The position numbers and the translations under genes were made by a program. From Shinisaurus crocodilurus (lineage: Eukaryota; Chordata; Lepidosauria; Squamata; Shinisauridae): a DNA stretch of 64,000 bases. This document shows, piece by piece, positions 52,696 to 62,850 of this stretch. The notes beneath the pieces are model-generated. The model was not told the DNA's origin, made no database searches, and saw only the letters and a list, made by a program, of their open reading frames with translations. The stretch is from positions 4,774,001-4,838,000 of the forward strand of contig CM037881.1 in assembly GCA_021292165.1 (NCBI GenBank), given 5' to 3'. Position 1 is the first letter of the stretch, and the number at the start of each line of letters is the position of its first letter.

Positions 52696-52965
52696 CTTTA
52701 TCGTGTAACCAGATACAGAGGTTCCAGGAACTGGCTCCTCGGGCCCGAGTTCATCCAGAGGCTGTGCTGGAGACTCTGTGGGAAATTGGAGTAGCGCAGA
52801 ACAAGTCACTCGTCAGTCCGTTGCCCCTAGCGACTCCAGACCTTTTACATCAAGGCAGGTAGGACGTTTGGGGACTTCAGGGTAGACAGGCAGTTGCAGC
52901 AAGTTTGGCTCATACCGGTGGAGTGCCTTCTTCAGTTTGGTGTAGCAGCTAAGATGTGGGGCTGG

Positions 52966-53506
52966 CAGGGATGTTGAAGAGTCCTTGGTCTCGAGTCACG
53001 AGTCGAGTCACGAGTCTTTGGACCCGAGTCTCAAGTCCGAGTCCGAGTCCTTGGTCCAAAATGGTGACTCATGAGTCACGAGTCACTCCCAAAGCTGACT
53101 CCACGAGTCCCTATTAAAATCAATGGGGGTTTTGCCCAACAAAATAAGGCTACTTCACACTCAGAGCAGCCGCACAGAGTAATCTCAGGTCCTTCTTCTG
53201 CCTCTCCCAAGTACGCAGCACATCAATCAAAATAAATCTCGACACACTGTTGGGGCTGCACTCCTGGTAGCCGTCCATAGTGGCCGAGCAGCGGCACACC
53301 TCGCTTCCATGCGCTCTTCGCCGGCAATCACACTCCTCTCCACTCCTTCTGGCACAGCCCAGGGATGTTGAAGAGTCCTTGGTCTCGAGTCCCGAGTCGA
53401 GTCTCGAGTCCCATTAAAAATATTGGGACTCGAGTCCGAGTCGAGTCGGAGGGGGGACTCAGTCCGACTCACGAGTCGAGTCCTCGAGTCCGAGTCCCCA
53501 TCCCTG
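52966..53506 (+). mobile_element. GAGTC-rich hAT-like element E5 (internally deleted)
   Basis: 541 bp. Ends CAGGGATG/CATCCCTG with perfect 8-bp TSD GGGGCTGG at 52958-52965 and 53507-53514. The GGCAGGCAGAGG middle is missing and both GAGTC ends are kept. Inserted in the DIRS-like element. Confidence 0.93.
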
Positions 53507-53559
53507 GGGGCTGGTCAGCAAGGACCATAAAGGTAAGCTGTGTGTGGGCTGGTCTTTCG

Positions 53560-54130
53560 GTCCAAAATGAAAGGGGTTTCTGATCATACCTCAGATTTCC
53601 AGAACCATCGGGTGCTGCTGGGCTGTGATAGAATGCAGCGCCAGGCACCTGATCTGAGCCTCACTTTCTCCCCCAGACATCTTATCGGGGTTGAGGAGTC
53701 AATATGGCCCTCAGTATGTCACTGCCCTTTCAAAGCTACGCTGTTCCATGCAGCGGCTCTGACTGACTTCTTCAGAGCATTTAGGATTTCATCGTTTCCA
53801 CCAAGGGAGATGCTTCTGATTTGCAGTTTGAAGGCAACGGGGCGCAAAGTCATCCCAGGAAACCAGAGGTGGGCCAATCAGGTCGGGGGCAGTTGGGTGT
53901 CCTTGTTCCCGCCGGCGCAAGCTGAGGAGTTATGCTCGGCGGGGGCATATTTGTGGGCATTCTTGTCTGTCAGGGGCGAAGGGCCGGGCCCACTCTTCTG
54001 TCACCAGGATGGCCTGCCCCTGGCCAAATATCCATTCTGGGAGTGACAAAGTCGTCTTTGAGGGGTTTGGGTTTAGAGGGGCTGCATTTTTGGGATGCAC
54101 TCTTTCCGAATCAGTGCGGCTGCTTCCTTA
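53560..54130 (+). pseudogene. DIRS tyrosine recombinase remnant
   Basis: SDFQNHRVLLGCDRMQRQAP, PDLSLTFSPRHLIG, CPFKATLFHAAALTDFFRAF, RISSFPPREML, GPGPLFCHQDGLPLAKY, then a shifted frame with HFWDALFPNQCG (HxxR/RIGAA region, degenerate). Matches the catalytic fold of DIRS tyrosine recombinases. Confidence 0.72.
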
Positions 54131-54239
54131 GGTTTCCCACCCCCCAAGAAGGTGCCGGCGGTGGGATGCTGGCATTCAAAGGCTTTTCCACGGTTACGTG
54201 CGACAACTCTCAGGATCAGCGAAAAAAATGAGTGGGTTT

Positions 54240-54830
54240 GACCTTGTTCTCATGCTTGTTTCTGTTCTCTTTAGATCGGTGGAATGGGAAGGAGCCTGTG
54301 TGAGGGCTCATTTGTGGGCACAGCCGGGCCAGTCAGGGGGCCTCTAAGTCAAGCTGCGGATCCCGGCTCGGGCTCAGTCAGTTTGCCACCGTTCAGTGGT
54401 TGGGCAGGCACGGTATGCAGTGAGTCTGCCTCCTCCCCACTCTGTGCCAGCAAGGTTTTTCGTGTGTCTCCCCCTGCAGGTCTTGCTGCTGCACCTGGGG
54501 GCGGGGAAACAACCTGGGTCTATTGAAGGGCGAGGCCCTGATTCTGCAAGTGTTTGGCAGATTTGGAGTTTCTCCAGCAATGTTGGCCACGGGTGGCGAT
54601 ACTGTGGTCTAACTTGATTCCTAGGATCAAGTGGAGGGGTCGTGTGGTGGATCCACAGAAGTTGAAAAGGATCCGCAAAGAAAGTGAGTCGGGAGATTTG
54701 CTTGAGCCTCTTTCAGCATGGGGATGGGATTACTCCACACGAGGATGTCTGTATCCCACATTAGGAGGGAGCTTTATAGGCAGGATGGGATCATTTCTCT
54801 GGCTTAGGTAACATTTTCTCGGTGGTTAAT
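54240..54830 (+). pseudogene. DIRS-associated SGNH-like C-terminal remnant
   Basis: PRVAILWSNLIPRIKWRG, KLKRIRKE and a shifted GCLYPTLGGSFIGRM: the end of the SGNH-hydrolase-like domain often found downstream in vertebrate DIRS elements. Weak, frame-broken. Confidence 0.4.
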
Positions 54831-54834
54831 GTAG

Positions 54835-54965
54835 CCAAGCCCGGTTCTCAACAGTATGTAAAGAGGGAGTTACTTAGAAAGGAGGCGTTTTGGATTTTTG
54901 ACTTGGATACTTTAACCCGGCCCACGCGGATTAAATACAAATTTTGACTTATCATGTTCTTTGTA
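54835..54965 (+). mobile_element. Possible Penelope-like GIY-YIG end
   Basis: QQYVKRELLRKEAFWIFDLD, TLTRPTRIKYKF resembles the 'EaFWIhrLdTL.P.GLN...DF' end of PLE GIY-YIG endonucleases. Short and degenerate. Confidence 0.45.
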
Positions 54966-55136
54966 AAAACATACATTGGAGTTCTTGAGATAGTGACTTG
55001 AATGGTGGGTCCCAAAGAGCCTTAATTACAATTGGATTGTAGATTGCTTTGTCCTGCTGAATCTCTTAACACTGAATGTATGAATGTCAATTAGGAAGTT
55101 TCCCACCACCGCCCTCACAGGTGGCAGCTTCTAAGG

Positions 55137-55271
55137 CAGTGTTCTCCAACCTTGGGTCCCCAGATGTTTTTGGCCTACAACTCCCAGCATGCCCCAGCCA
55201 GCGTAGCTGGGTGGGGCATGCTGGGAGTTGTAGGCCAAAAACATCTGGGGACCCAAGGTTGGAGAACACTG
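55137..55271. mobile_element. Palindromic hAT MITE, copy 9
   Basis: 135 bp, ends CAGTGTTCTCC/GGAGAACACTG. The flanks TTCTAAGG and CCCTAGAG match only partly, so the TSD is decayed or one flank was exchanged. Confidence 0.88.
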
Positions 55272-55274
55272 CCC

Positions 55275-55650
55275 TAGAGGAACCAGCAGAGTTCAAACAG
55301 AGGCTTCAGAAGGACCTGAAGGCCCACGGAATCCACGCTTATCCCCAGGTGGACTTCGATGATGACCCAGATGACAGGCTTTTGAATGACAAGATCCGGG
55401 AGAAGATCCCCTTTGCGGTGGTGGGAGCAGGCAAAGAGCACCAGGGGAATGGGAAGAAAATCCTGGGCAGCAAGACCAAGTAGGGGATCATTGAAGTGGG
55501 AAAAAACAAACCCTGCCCACTGCGAGTTTCCTTTGCTGTGCGATCTCTTAATACGGTCCCACCTCCAGGATCTCAAAGACATCGCCCACAACAACGTGCA
55601 TTATGAGCAGTACCGCATGCAGAGCCTCAACGAGACCATGGCTACCTGGG
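55275..55650 (+). pseudogene. Septin processed pseudogene fragment
   Basis: Plus strand: AEFKQRLQKDLKAHGIHAYP, DDRLLNDKIREKIPFAVVGA, GNGKKILGSKTK, stop (TGG to TAG) GIIEV, then after a frameshift NPAHCEFPLLCDLLIRSH, LQDLKDIAHNNVHYEQYR. This is the septin GTP-binding domain from the G4 side to the septin unique element (SEPT9/12-like group). No introns are visible across a segment that is usually split, so it is probably retrotransposed. It ends directly in an L2 3' tail. Confidence 0.82.
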
Positions 55651-55659
55651 AGCTGTATC

Positions 55660-55706
55660 TGGTTGCCGGCCAGATGGGCGATAAATAAATGTAAATAAAT
55701 AATAAA
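55660..55706 (+). mobile_element. L2 3' tail fused to septin fragment
   Basis: 'ggttgccggccagatgggcgataaataaatgtaaataaataataaaa', the terminal about 45 bp of the local L2 lineage, with no coding L2 sequence before it. Confidence 0.7.
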
Positions 55707-55739
55707 ATCCTGTATCAACTGGACCTACCCATGTAGCCA

Positions 55740-57365
55740 GTCATGCGCTAGACTTGGTTTTCGTTTCCGGAGAGGGAGGAAATGATCTGTAAATCGGGGG
55801 TATATCCACTGCCCCCTTGTCATGGTCAGATCACTATCTGGTAGGGTTGGATTTCTCAGTGCCACAACCCCTCTGCAGGGATGAAGGACCTATTAGGATA
55901 GTCCGCCCCAGGCGTCTTATGGATCCTGATGGATTCCTGAACGCGCTTGGGGAACTGGAGCACGCAAACGGTAGCTCGGTCAAGACCCTGGTGGACGACT
56001 GGAATGCTGCAATCACCAGGGCATTAGACCGAGTTGCCCCGAAGCGCCCTCTTCGCCTAAACGGAGCTCGCGCGGCGCCATGGTTCACTCTGTCGCTGCG
56101 AGCTCTGAAACAAGAGGTGAGAAGGCTAGAGCGCCGATGGCGTAATTCCTGCTCCGAAGACGATCGAACACGGGTTAGAGCTGCATCTTCAGCCTACCGG
56201 GTGGCGGTGAAGGCAGCAAAAAAGAATTTCTATGCTGCCTCCATTGCGTCTGCGGAGTGCTGCCCCAGGAGGCTGTTCCAAGTGGTCCGGAGTCTGGTCG
56301 GTCCAGTCGCTCCGGACCCACTGGAACAGTCAAAAGCCTCCTGTGAGGCTTTAGCAAAGCACTTTGCAGATAAAATCGATCAGATTAGGAGTGGCATTTC
56401 GTGCATCGTGGACACAGTGGGTGAACGGGAGGAGGCCAGTGGCAGTCCGGTTTTGTGGAATCAGTTCCAGCTTCTTCCTTCAGGTGAAGTGGACAAGGTG
56501 CTTTCATCTGTTAAGCAGACCACCTGCTTGCTTGATCCTTGCCCGTCCTGGCTTGTTATGAGCTGTAGGGAGAAACTGGGTGGGGAGATCAAGGCGGTGG
56601 TGAATGCCTCCCTTGAGGAGGGAGTGATGCCATCAGCCCTTAAGGAGGCAGTAATAAGACCGCTTCTAAAGAAGCTCTCCTTAGATCCCCAAGATTATTA
56701 CAACTTTTGCCGAGTCTCAAATTTGCCATTTCTGGGCAAGGTGATCAAGTGGGTGGTGGGTGCTCAGTTGAAGGCACACTTGGATGAAGCCGATTACTTA
56801 GATCCATGCCAGTCGGGCTTTAGGACTGGACATGGGACAGAAACGGCCTTGGTCGCCTTAGCGGATGATATGAAGCCATGATATGCCTTGGATAGGGGCG
56901 AATGCTCTTTTCTAGTCCTCGATCTCTCAGCGGCTTTTGATACCGTTGACCATGGTATCCTCTTGGACCGCCTAGAGGGGTTAAGCATGGGAAGCACTGT
57001 ATTGCACTGTCATCAATATGCGGATGACACACAGCTCTACCTCTCCTTCAAGTCCTCCCCAAGGTTGGCTGTTGAGACCCTGTCCAAGTGCCTGGAGTCA
57101 GTGGGCGGCTGGATGTGAGGGAACATGCTGAAACTGAATCCCGACAAGACCAAGGTACTTCTGGTGGGAGACAAGAGGGGGTTGGGGAATGTTGACCTGG
57201 TGCTGAATGGGGTATTTCTACCCCTGAAGGACCAGGTCTGCGGCTTGGGGGTCATTCTAGACTCCCAGCTGTCCATGGAGGCTCAGGTGTCAGCTGTGAG
57301 CTGGGCGGCGCTGTATCAACTCCATCTGATACGGCAGCTGCACCCCTACCTTCCTAATCCCGATT
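55740..57365 (+). mobile_element. L2-like LINE ORF2: endonuclease end and RT
   Basis: Begins in the end of the AP-endonuclease domain (SWSDHYLVGLDFS). A 354-codon open stretch (55817-56881) covers the linker and early RT (CQSGFRTGHGTETALV). Then FLVLDLSAAFDTVDHGILLD, an internal deletion, QYADDTQLYLS (RT catalytic box), and LGVILDSQLSMEAQVS. It continues after the CR1 insertion at 58486. A few stops only, so relatively young or long-preserved. 5'-truncated. Confidence 0.88.
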
Positions 57366-58481
57366 ATCAATCCTGATATCCTGATTAGCAAGCTACCTAA
57401 AAATGGGCTAGATGGAACAACTATCAGGTGGATCCATAATTGGCTACAGAATCAGACTCAAAGAGTGCTTATCAATGGTTCCTTCTCAAACTGGGGAGAG
57501 GTAATGAGTGGGGTACCACAGGGCTCGGTCTTGGGCCAAGTGCTCTTCAACATTTTTATTAATGACTTGGATCAGGAGGTACAGGGAATGCTTATCAAAT
57601 TTGCAGATGACACAAAGTTGGGTGGAACAGCTAATACTCTGGAAGACAGAAACAAAATTCAAAGTGACCTCGATAGGCTGGAGCGCTGGGCCGAAAACAA
57701 CAGAATGAAATTTAATAGGGATAAATGCCAAGTGCTGCACCTAGGGAGAGGAAACCAAATGCAGAGTTACAGAATGGGGGACACTTGGCTCAACAATACT
57801 ACAAGTGAGAAGGACCTTGGAATTGTGGTGGATCACAAACTGAATATGAGCCAGCAATGCGATGTGGCTGCAAAGAAGGCAAATGCTATTTTGGGCTGCA
57901 TTAATAGAAGTATAACTTCCAAATCGTGGGAAGTGATAATTCCCCTTTACTCGGCACTGGTTAGGCCTCATCTTGAGTACTGCGTCCAGTTCTGGGCACC
58001 ACACTTTCAGAAGGACGTAGACAAACTGGAGAGGGTTCAGAGGAGGGCAACAAGGATGATAAAGGGACTGGAAACAAGGCCCTATGAGGAGAGACTGAAA
58101 GAACTGGGCATGTTTAGCCTTCAGAAGAGGAGACTGAGGGGAGATAGGATCGCATTCTTCCAGTACTTGAAGGGATGTCACACAGAGGAGGGCCAAGATC
58201 TCTTCTCGATCATCCCAGTTTGCAGGACATGGAATAATGGGCTCAAGTTACAGGAACCTAGATTCCACCTAAACATCAGGAAAAATTTCCTGACTGTCAG
58301 AGCAATAAGACAATGGAATCAACTACCTAGGGAGGTGGTGGGCTCTCCCACTCTGGAGGCATTCAAGGTGCGGCTGGACGGCCATCTGTCAGGGATGCTT
58401 TGACCTGGATTCCTGCATTAAGCAGGGGGTTGGACTCGATGGCCTTGTAGGCCCCTTCCAACTCTACTTTTCTATGATTCT
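57366..58481 (+). mobile_element. CR1 LINE, RT to 3' end, nested in L2
   Basis: Open frame of 312 codons (57465-58403): GVPQGSVLGQVLFNIFINDL, IKFADDTKLGG (RT catalytic DD), WAENNRMKFNRDKCQVLHLG, then [20 protein letters not shown] to the stop. 3' UTR 'ggttggactcgatggccttg' and ATTCTA tail. No lesion in 312 codons, so one of the youngest LINEs here. 5'-truncated in the RT domain. Confidence 0.93.
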
Positions 58482-58485
58482 AATA

Positions 58486-59071
58486 ATCTGCTCCCATCAG
58501 TGGTTCACACCTTGGTCTCCTCTCACCTAGACTACTGTAATGCACTCTATGTGGGGTTACCCTGGAAGATGGTTCGGAAGTTACAGCTGGTACAGAATGC
58601 GGCAGCTTGCCTGGTTAAAGGCTGCCGCTGGCATGATCATATAACGCCCGTGCTTAAAAGTTGCACTGGCTACCAGTTGTTTGCCGAGCCGAATTCAAGG
58701 TGTTGGTGTTGACCTTTAAAACCCTGTACGGCTCCGGTCCAGTTTATCTCAAGGAGCGCCTCCAGCAACATCAAGTAGGCTACTCAACAAGATCTGCCAT
58801 GGACGGCCTTCTCCCTGTCCCATCAGCCAGAGAAACCAGGCTGGTGGGGACTAGGAAGAGGGCCTTTTCTGTGGCAGCCCCCAATTTATGGAACTCTCTC
58901 CCCAGTGACTTCCGCCATGCCCCTTCCTTGATTAGCTTCTGCCGTGCATTAAAAACGTGTTTTTTCAGGCAGGAATATGGGGTGGGTTAGGATGTTTAAA
59001 TTTTGTACTGTTTTTAATTGTGTATTACACTCTGTTTTGTTCTTGTATTTTATTGAACTGTACATTGCCCA
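58486..59071 (+). mobile_element. L2-like LINE, continuation after CR1
   Basis: Resumes at the segment CTGCTCCCATCAGTGGTTCA. Codes [32 protein letters not shown], (frameshift) [33 protein letters not shown] and stop, followed by 3' UTR. Matches 8640-9285. Confidence 0.88.
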
Positions 59072-59407
59072 CAAGGCCATGAATGCTTTAACTGGAGGTT
59101 GGCCTTTCACAAAGGTTCTATGGACTAGTTTGAAGAAGCCCGAGTGCAAGGTGAAAGGGAGAAACGTGCTAAGCGAAAAGCACGTCAAACGAATCCTTCA
59201 CAGGACCATCTTACATCTGGTAACCTGTGTCCTCACTGTGGGAAGCTGTGTGGATCTAGAATTGGCCTCCACAGTCACTTACGGACCCATCGCTAGAGTC
59301 TACACAATATTTTTTTTAAAAAAAATTCCTCCTTTTATAATTTTCTTTTTGTAATTTTATCCTGGAAGACAATCTTACTCAGTCACGAGTGATCGCCTAC
59401 TATTACT
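59072..59407 (+). mobile_element. LINE 3' fragment (same family as 49373-49856), nested in L2 3' UTR
   Basis: Shares FTKVLW, ARVQGEREKRAKRKARQTNP and CPHCGKLCGSRIGLHSHLRT (in its frame) with 49373-49856. Flanked by a 10-bp TSD ACATTGCCCA (59062-59071 and 59408-59417). Tail 'tactattact'. Confidence 0.82.
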
Positions 59408-59494
59408 ACATTGCCCAGAGTGACCGGATGACTGGCCAGATGGGTGATTCAATAATATAATAAATAAATACATACATACATACATACATACATG
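59408..59494 (+). mobile_element. L2 3' terminus with (CATA)n
   Basis: L2 tail 'actggccagatgggtgattcaataatataataaataaata' resuming after the nested insertion, followed by (CATA)n. Confidence 0.8.
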
Positions 59495-60069
59495 AATCCA
59501 TAATACTGTATTGGAAAAAACTAAACTCACTGCCAGAACAGCATTTGGCAAAATTATGCCTTCTGGACCTGCAGAATAGAGAAGGTTGGGCAAAATCTTG
59601 CACATGCTTGAGGCTGAACTACTCAATTCCCTCAATAATGACAATGCAGGATGTATCTGATCATACGATCCGGTGATGAAGCCGCCTTGGCCTGAGTCCA
59701 CCCCCTCAAGACACACACACACACACACGTCTCAATGAGTCCCATTTCATCCCTTAACCTACACCCACGTTTATTTCATGTTCGTCTTCCCTCTATCCAA
59801 GTGCTGGCGGTACTGGGAAAGTTCCCCTTCGTGATTCTTGGTTGTGGGGCATGGCGGATAGCAGAGAGCCGCCGATGGGCCTGCGTTGCACAAAAAGATT
59901 AAGCTCCCGGTCATGCCCGGGTTCCTGTTTCAGACTCTCCCAGGCTGGGCTTGTAGCAGCCGTAATGGTCACGTACGGCAGCGGCCTCTCAACATTCCTG
60001 TCTGACATGGACCGGCTCATAGGGGCCACCCTCAGTCATCTGTAAAGATCGGGGGTGGAAGGGAGGCAT
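59495..60069. other. Intergenic: nothing recognised
   Basis: (AC)n at about 59708-59728. No gene or named repeat recognised. Confidence 0.4.
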
Positions 60070-60544
60070 TCATAGAATCACAGAATCACAGAAAAGTAGA
60101 GTTGGAAGGGGCCTACAAGGCCATCGAGTCCAACCCCCTGCTCAATGCAGGAATCCAGGTCAAAGCATCTCTGACAGATGTCTGTCCAGCCGCACCTTGA
60201 ATGCCTCCAGAGTGGGAGAGCCCACCACCTCCCTAGGTAGTTGATTCCATTGTCTTATTGCTCTGACAGTCAGGAAATTTTTCCTGATGTTTAGGTGGAA
60301 TCTAGGTTCCTGTAACTTGAGCCCATTATTCCATGTCCTGCAAACTGGGATGATCGAGAAGAGATCTTGGCCCTCCTCTGTGTGACATCCCTTCAAGTAC
60401 TGGAAGAATGCGATCCTATCTCCCCTCAGTCTCCTCTTCTGAAGGCTAAACATGCCCAGTTCTTTCAGTCTCTCCTCATAGGGCCTTGTTTCCAGTCCCT
60501 TGATCATCCTTGTTGCCCTCCTCTGAACCCTCTCCAGTTTGTCT
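60070..60544 (-). mobile_element. CR1 LINE 3' end
   Basis: Minus strand: [60 protein letters not shown], stop, 3' UTR, (TGATTCTG/A)n end at 60070-60090. Open for 137 codons. The same subfamily as 57366-58481. Confidence 0.92.
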
Positions 60545-60789
60545 TTGAACGCTTCTGTGCCGGACATCACCAAGCCAGGCAGTTAAAGTGACTACCCTCT
60601 GAATGGAGCAGAGCGCCCTCTGTGTACCTCTGGGCCCAGAAAGAAGTGGGGCCTGGGATTTTTAAAGACGACGTCTCCCAGCTGGTCCCTTGGGGATGCA
60701 GAAACAGCAACACGGGGAAGCTCTCCATCTCCTGGAAGCAGTTCAGCAGCTGCCCATCTTCATGTTTCCATCCTGTTACATTTACACTC

Positions 60790-61211
60790 CTGAGAAACGA
60801 CAACAAGCGGGAGGGCCTTTGCTGTGGTAGCCCCATAACTGTGGAAACAGCCTCCCCACTGACGCCCGCCTGGCGCCAACTTTACTATCCTTTCGGCACC
60901 AGGTTAAAACTGCCCTCTATGCTGAAGCATTTAATAGCTTCAAATAGCACATGGGGGGAGAAGTGGTTACGTCATCTTTTTATCCAGTCTATTTTTTACA
61001 TCTGTCTTAGCTATTTAAGAAATTTTAAAAGTGTTTTTAAAATGTTTGTGTAAATTCCTCCCCCCGCCATGTTTTTATTGCTTGTATTTTTTTAATACTG
61101 TATTTTATTGTTAAATTGTATTTTTATTGTATGATTGTATTTTATTGTGTAATTTTATAATTGTTGTAAACTGCCCAGAGAGCTTTGGCTATTGGGCAAT
61201 ATAGAAATGGA

Positions 61212-61212
<1 letters not shown>
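60790..61212 (+). mobile_element. L2-like LINE 3' end, third lineage
   Basis: Coding end 'gggcctttgctgtggtagccccataactgtggaaacagcctcc' (AFAVVAP.LWKQPP), 3' UTR with 'gtaaactgcccagagagctttggctattgggcaatatagaaatg' followed by (AAT)n. Confidence 0.75.
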
Positions 61213-61248
<36 letters not shown>

Positions 61249-61303
61249 GAAGAAGAAGAAGAAGAAGAAGAACAACAACAACAACAACAATAACTACAAC
61301 AAC

Positions 61304-61351
<48 letters not shown>
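61213..61351. repeat. Compound trinucleotide microsatellite (AAT)n(GAA)n(CAA)n(AAT)n
   Basis: About 139 bp of perfect trinucleotide repeats growing from the LINE tail. All homopolymeric ORFs here are artefacts. Confidence 0.93.
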
Positions 61352-61352
<1 letters not shown>

Positions 61353-62195
61353 TGGCACAGGTTGTGCATCCACTAAACAGACTTGAAAGTTTAGTGGCTT
61401 GGGCAAAATCTGAAACAAAGGGCTTAGCTGCAAAAATATATAAGATGTTAAATGCTATGGTTATTGGCAAGGCAGAGGGAACAAAAATGGTGTGGGGAAA
61501 AGACCTGAATTGCACTGTGTTCTAAGGCCCCCATGAAGTCTGTATCACATTGAGTGAAAAACAATGCATTGAAGATGAGGCATAGAGGGTATGTTATGCC
61601 ACTAAAGCAGAGCTATTTTAATTGTAATGTGAACCCTAGTTGTTGGAGGTGTAGAGCCACCAGAGGCACCTACCTGCAGATGTGGTGGGATTGCCCACTG
61701 GTGCATAGGTTTTGGGTTCGCCAGTGAGGTCACACAACAAGATATAACACTATCTGCAAAACTGGGACGGCAATCTCTTCATATGGACTGTAACACAGAG
61801 ATAAGACATAAAGAGCTCCTGGTTGTTTATATGAAGATTAGGAAAGGACTAAAAGGAAATAACCCTCCATGGTGTGAGTATTTTTAGATCAGATCCTTAA
61901 TAAATTAGCATCTTAAAGCAACAACTAAAGAGAATTAACAGATTTAAAAATAATTGTGAAAGATAAGGATCATCTATTATGAAAAATCTATAATTTACCT
62001 CTAAAAAATGACAACGAACTGAACAAGTCAAATATATTATGATTAAATCGGTACAAAATATAGGAAGAACTGTTCCGAAGGAGATTTGGAAAAAACTATG
62101 GAACAGAGCTCATAGACTTTCTTTTCAATGTGGCTATAAGAGAGAACTGTTACAAAACAATGATAAAATGGTATATTACTCTTGTGGTGATGAAT

Positions 62196-62245
<50 letters not shown>

Positions 62246-62600
62246 CACCACCCACTTGTTTGAAATGTCCAGAAAAGAGAGATTTCAATCCTATATGATG
62301 ATAACGTCACTTAGCAAAGAAGTATTGGGGGAAATGGTCATTTCATAACAAAGATACTAGATATAAAATTCCACTTGATCCAGTAATATTATCTTTGCTA
62401 GATTATATGGATGCTTCAGTTTGGTGGTGTGATGAACCGGACCTTTCCTCCACCCCTTCTAGAAATATCTCTGAACAAAGAAGATGCCCAAACTTGCCCA
62501 GGCATGGTGTGGCATCTATAGGCAGCAAAAGGCAGTTATGTGAAAATTTACACATTATATGAGAAGAGATTTAATTTACTCTAAATTATAGTACTGTATT
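61352..62600 (+). mobile_element. L1-like LINE ORF2 C-terminal fragment, degenerate
   Basis: Plus strand pieces: LAAKIYKMLNAMVIGKAEGT, KMVWGKDLNC, PSCWRCRATRGTYLQMWWDC then PLVHRFW (the C-terminal cysteine-rich motif of L1), and PKEIWKKLWNRAHRLSFQCG. Order is disturbed and frames broken, so two fragments may be present. (CAT)n at 62197-62243. Confidence 0.65.
62197..62243. repeat. (CAT)n microsatellite
   Basis: About 15 CAT units. The His-, Asp- or Ile-rich ORFs across it are artefacts. Confidence 0.9.
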
Positions 62601-62639
62601 GTCTGATACAATTTATATAGAGAATTAGTTCACTATAGG

Positions 62640-62850
62640 ATTTTATTTATTTATTTATTTATTATATTTATGAATCGCCCATCTGGCCAGACATCCGGCC
62701 ACTCTGAGCGATTTACAATCCAATAAAATACAAGAGGGACACACACACACACACACACACAGTATAAAACACAATTAAAAACAGAACAAAACTTAAAAAT
62801 CCTAACCCACCCCATATTCCCGCCTGAAAAGCCACGTTTTTAATGCACGG
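62640..62850 (-). mobile_element. L2-like LINE 3' end
   Basis: Minus strand end 'ggccagatgggcgattcataaatataataaataaataaat', (GT)n in the 3' UTR, and coding end [13 protein letters not shown]. Same lineage as 19947-20224. Confidence 0.85.

Larger units (their letters stand above)
48700..54830 (+). mobile_element. Degenerate DIRS-type (tyrosine-recombinase) retrotransposon
   Basis: Plus-strand remnants in the order expected for vertebrate DIRS elements: a Gag-like start (MPPKKGQGG at 48721), a CCCH-like finger (50842-50905), RT (51190-52080), RNase H (52190-52560), tyrosine recombinase (53560-54130) and an SGNH-like end (54240-54830). All are broken by stops and frameshifts. It is interrupted by a LINE fragment, a mariner MITE, a palindromic hAT MITE and hAT element E5. 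No LTRs or flanking TSD are seen, as expected for DIRS. Termini not fixed. Confidence 0.8.

Noticed and set aside
55817..56881. 354-codon ORF as a host gene
   Set aside because: It contains endonuclease and RT motifs of an L2-like LINE and continues into the RT catalytic box and the L2 3' end.
61142..61515. ORFs of Ile/Leu/Tyr/Asn runs
   Set aside because: Compound trinucleotide microsatellite translated in several frames.
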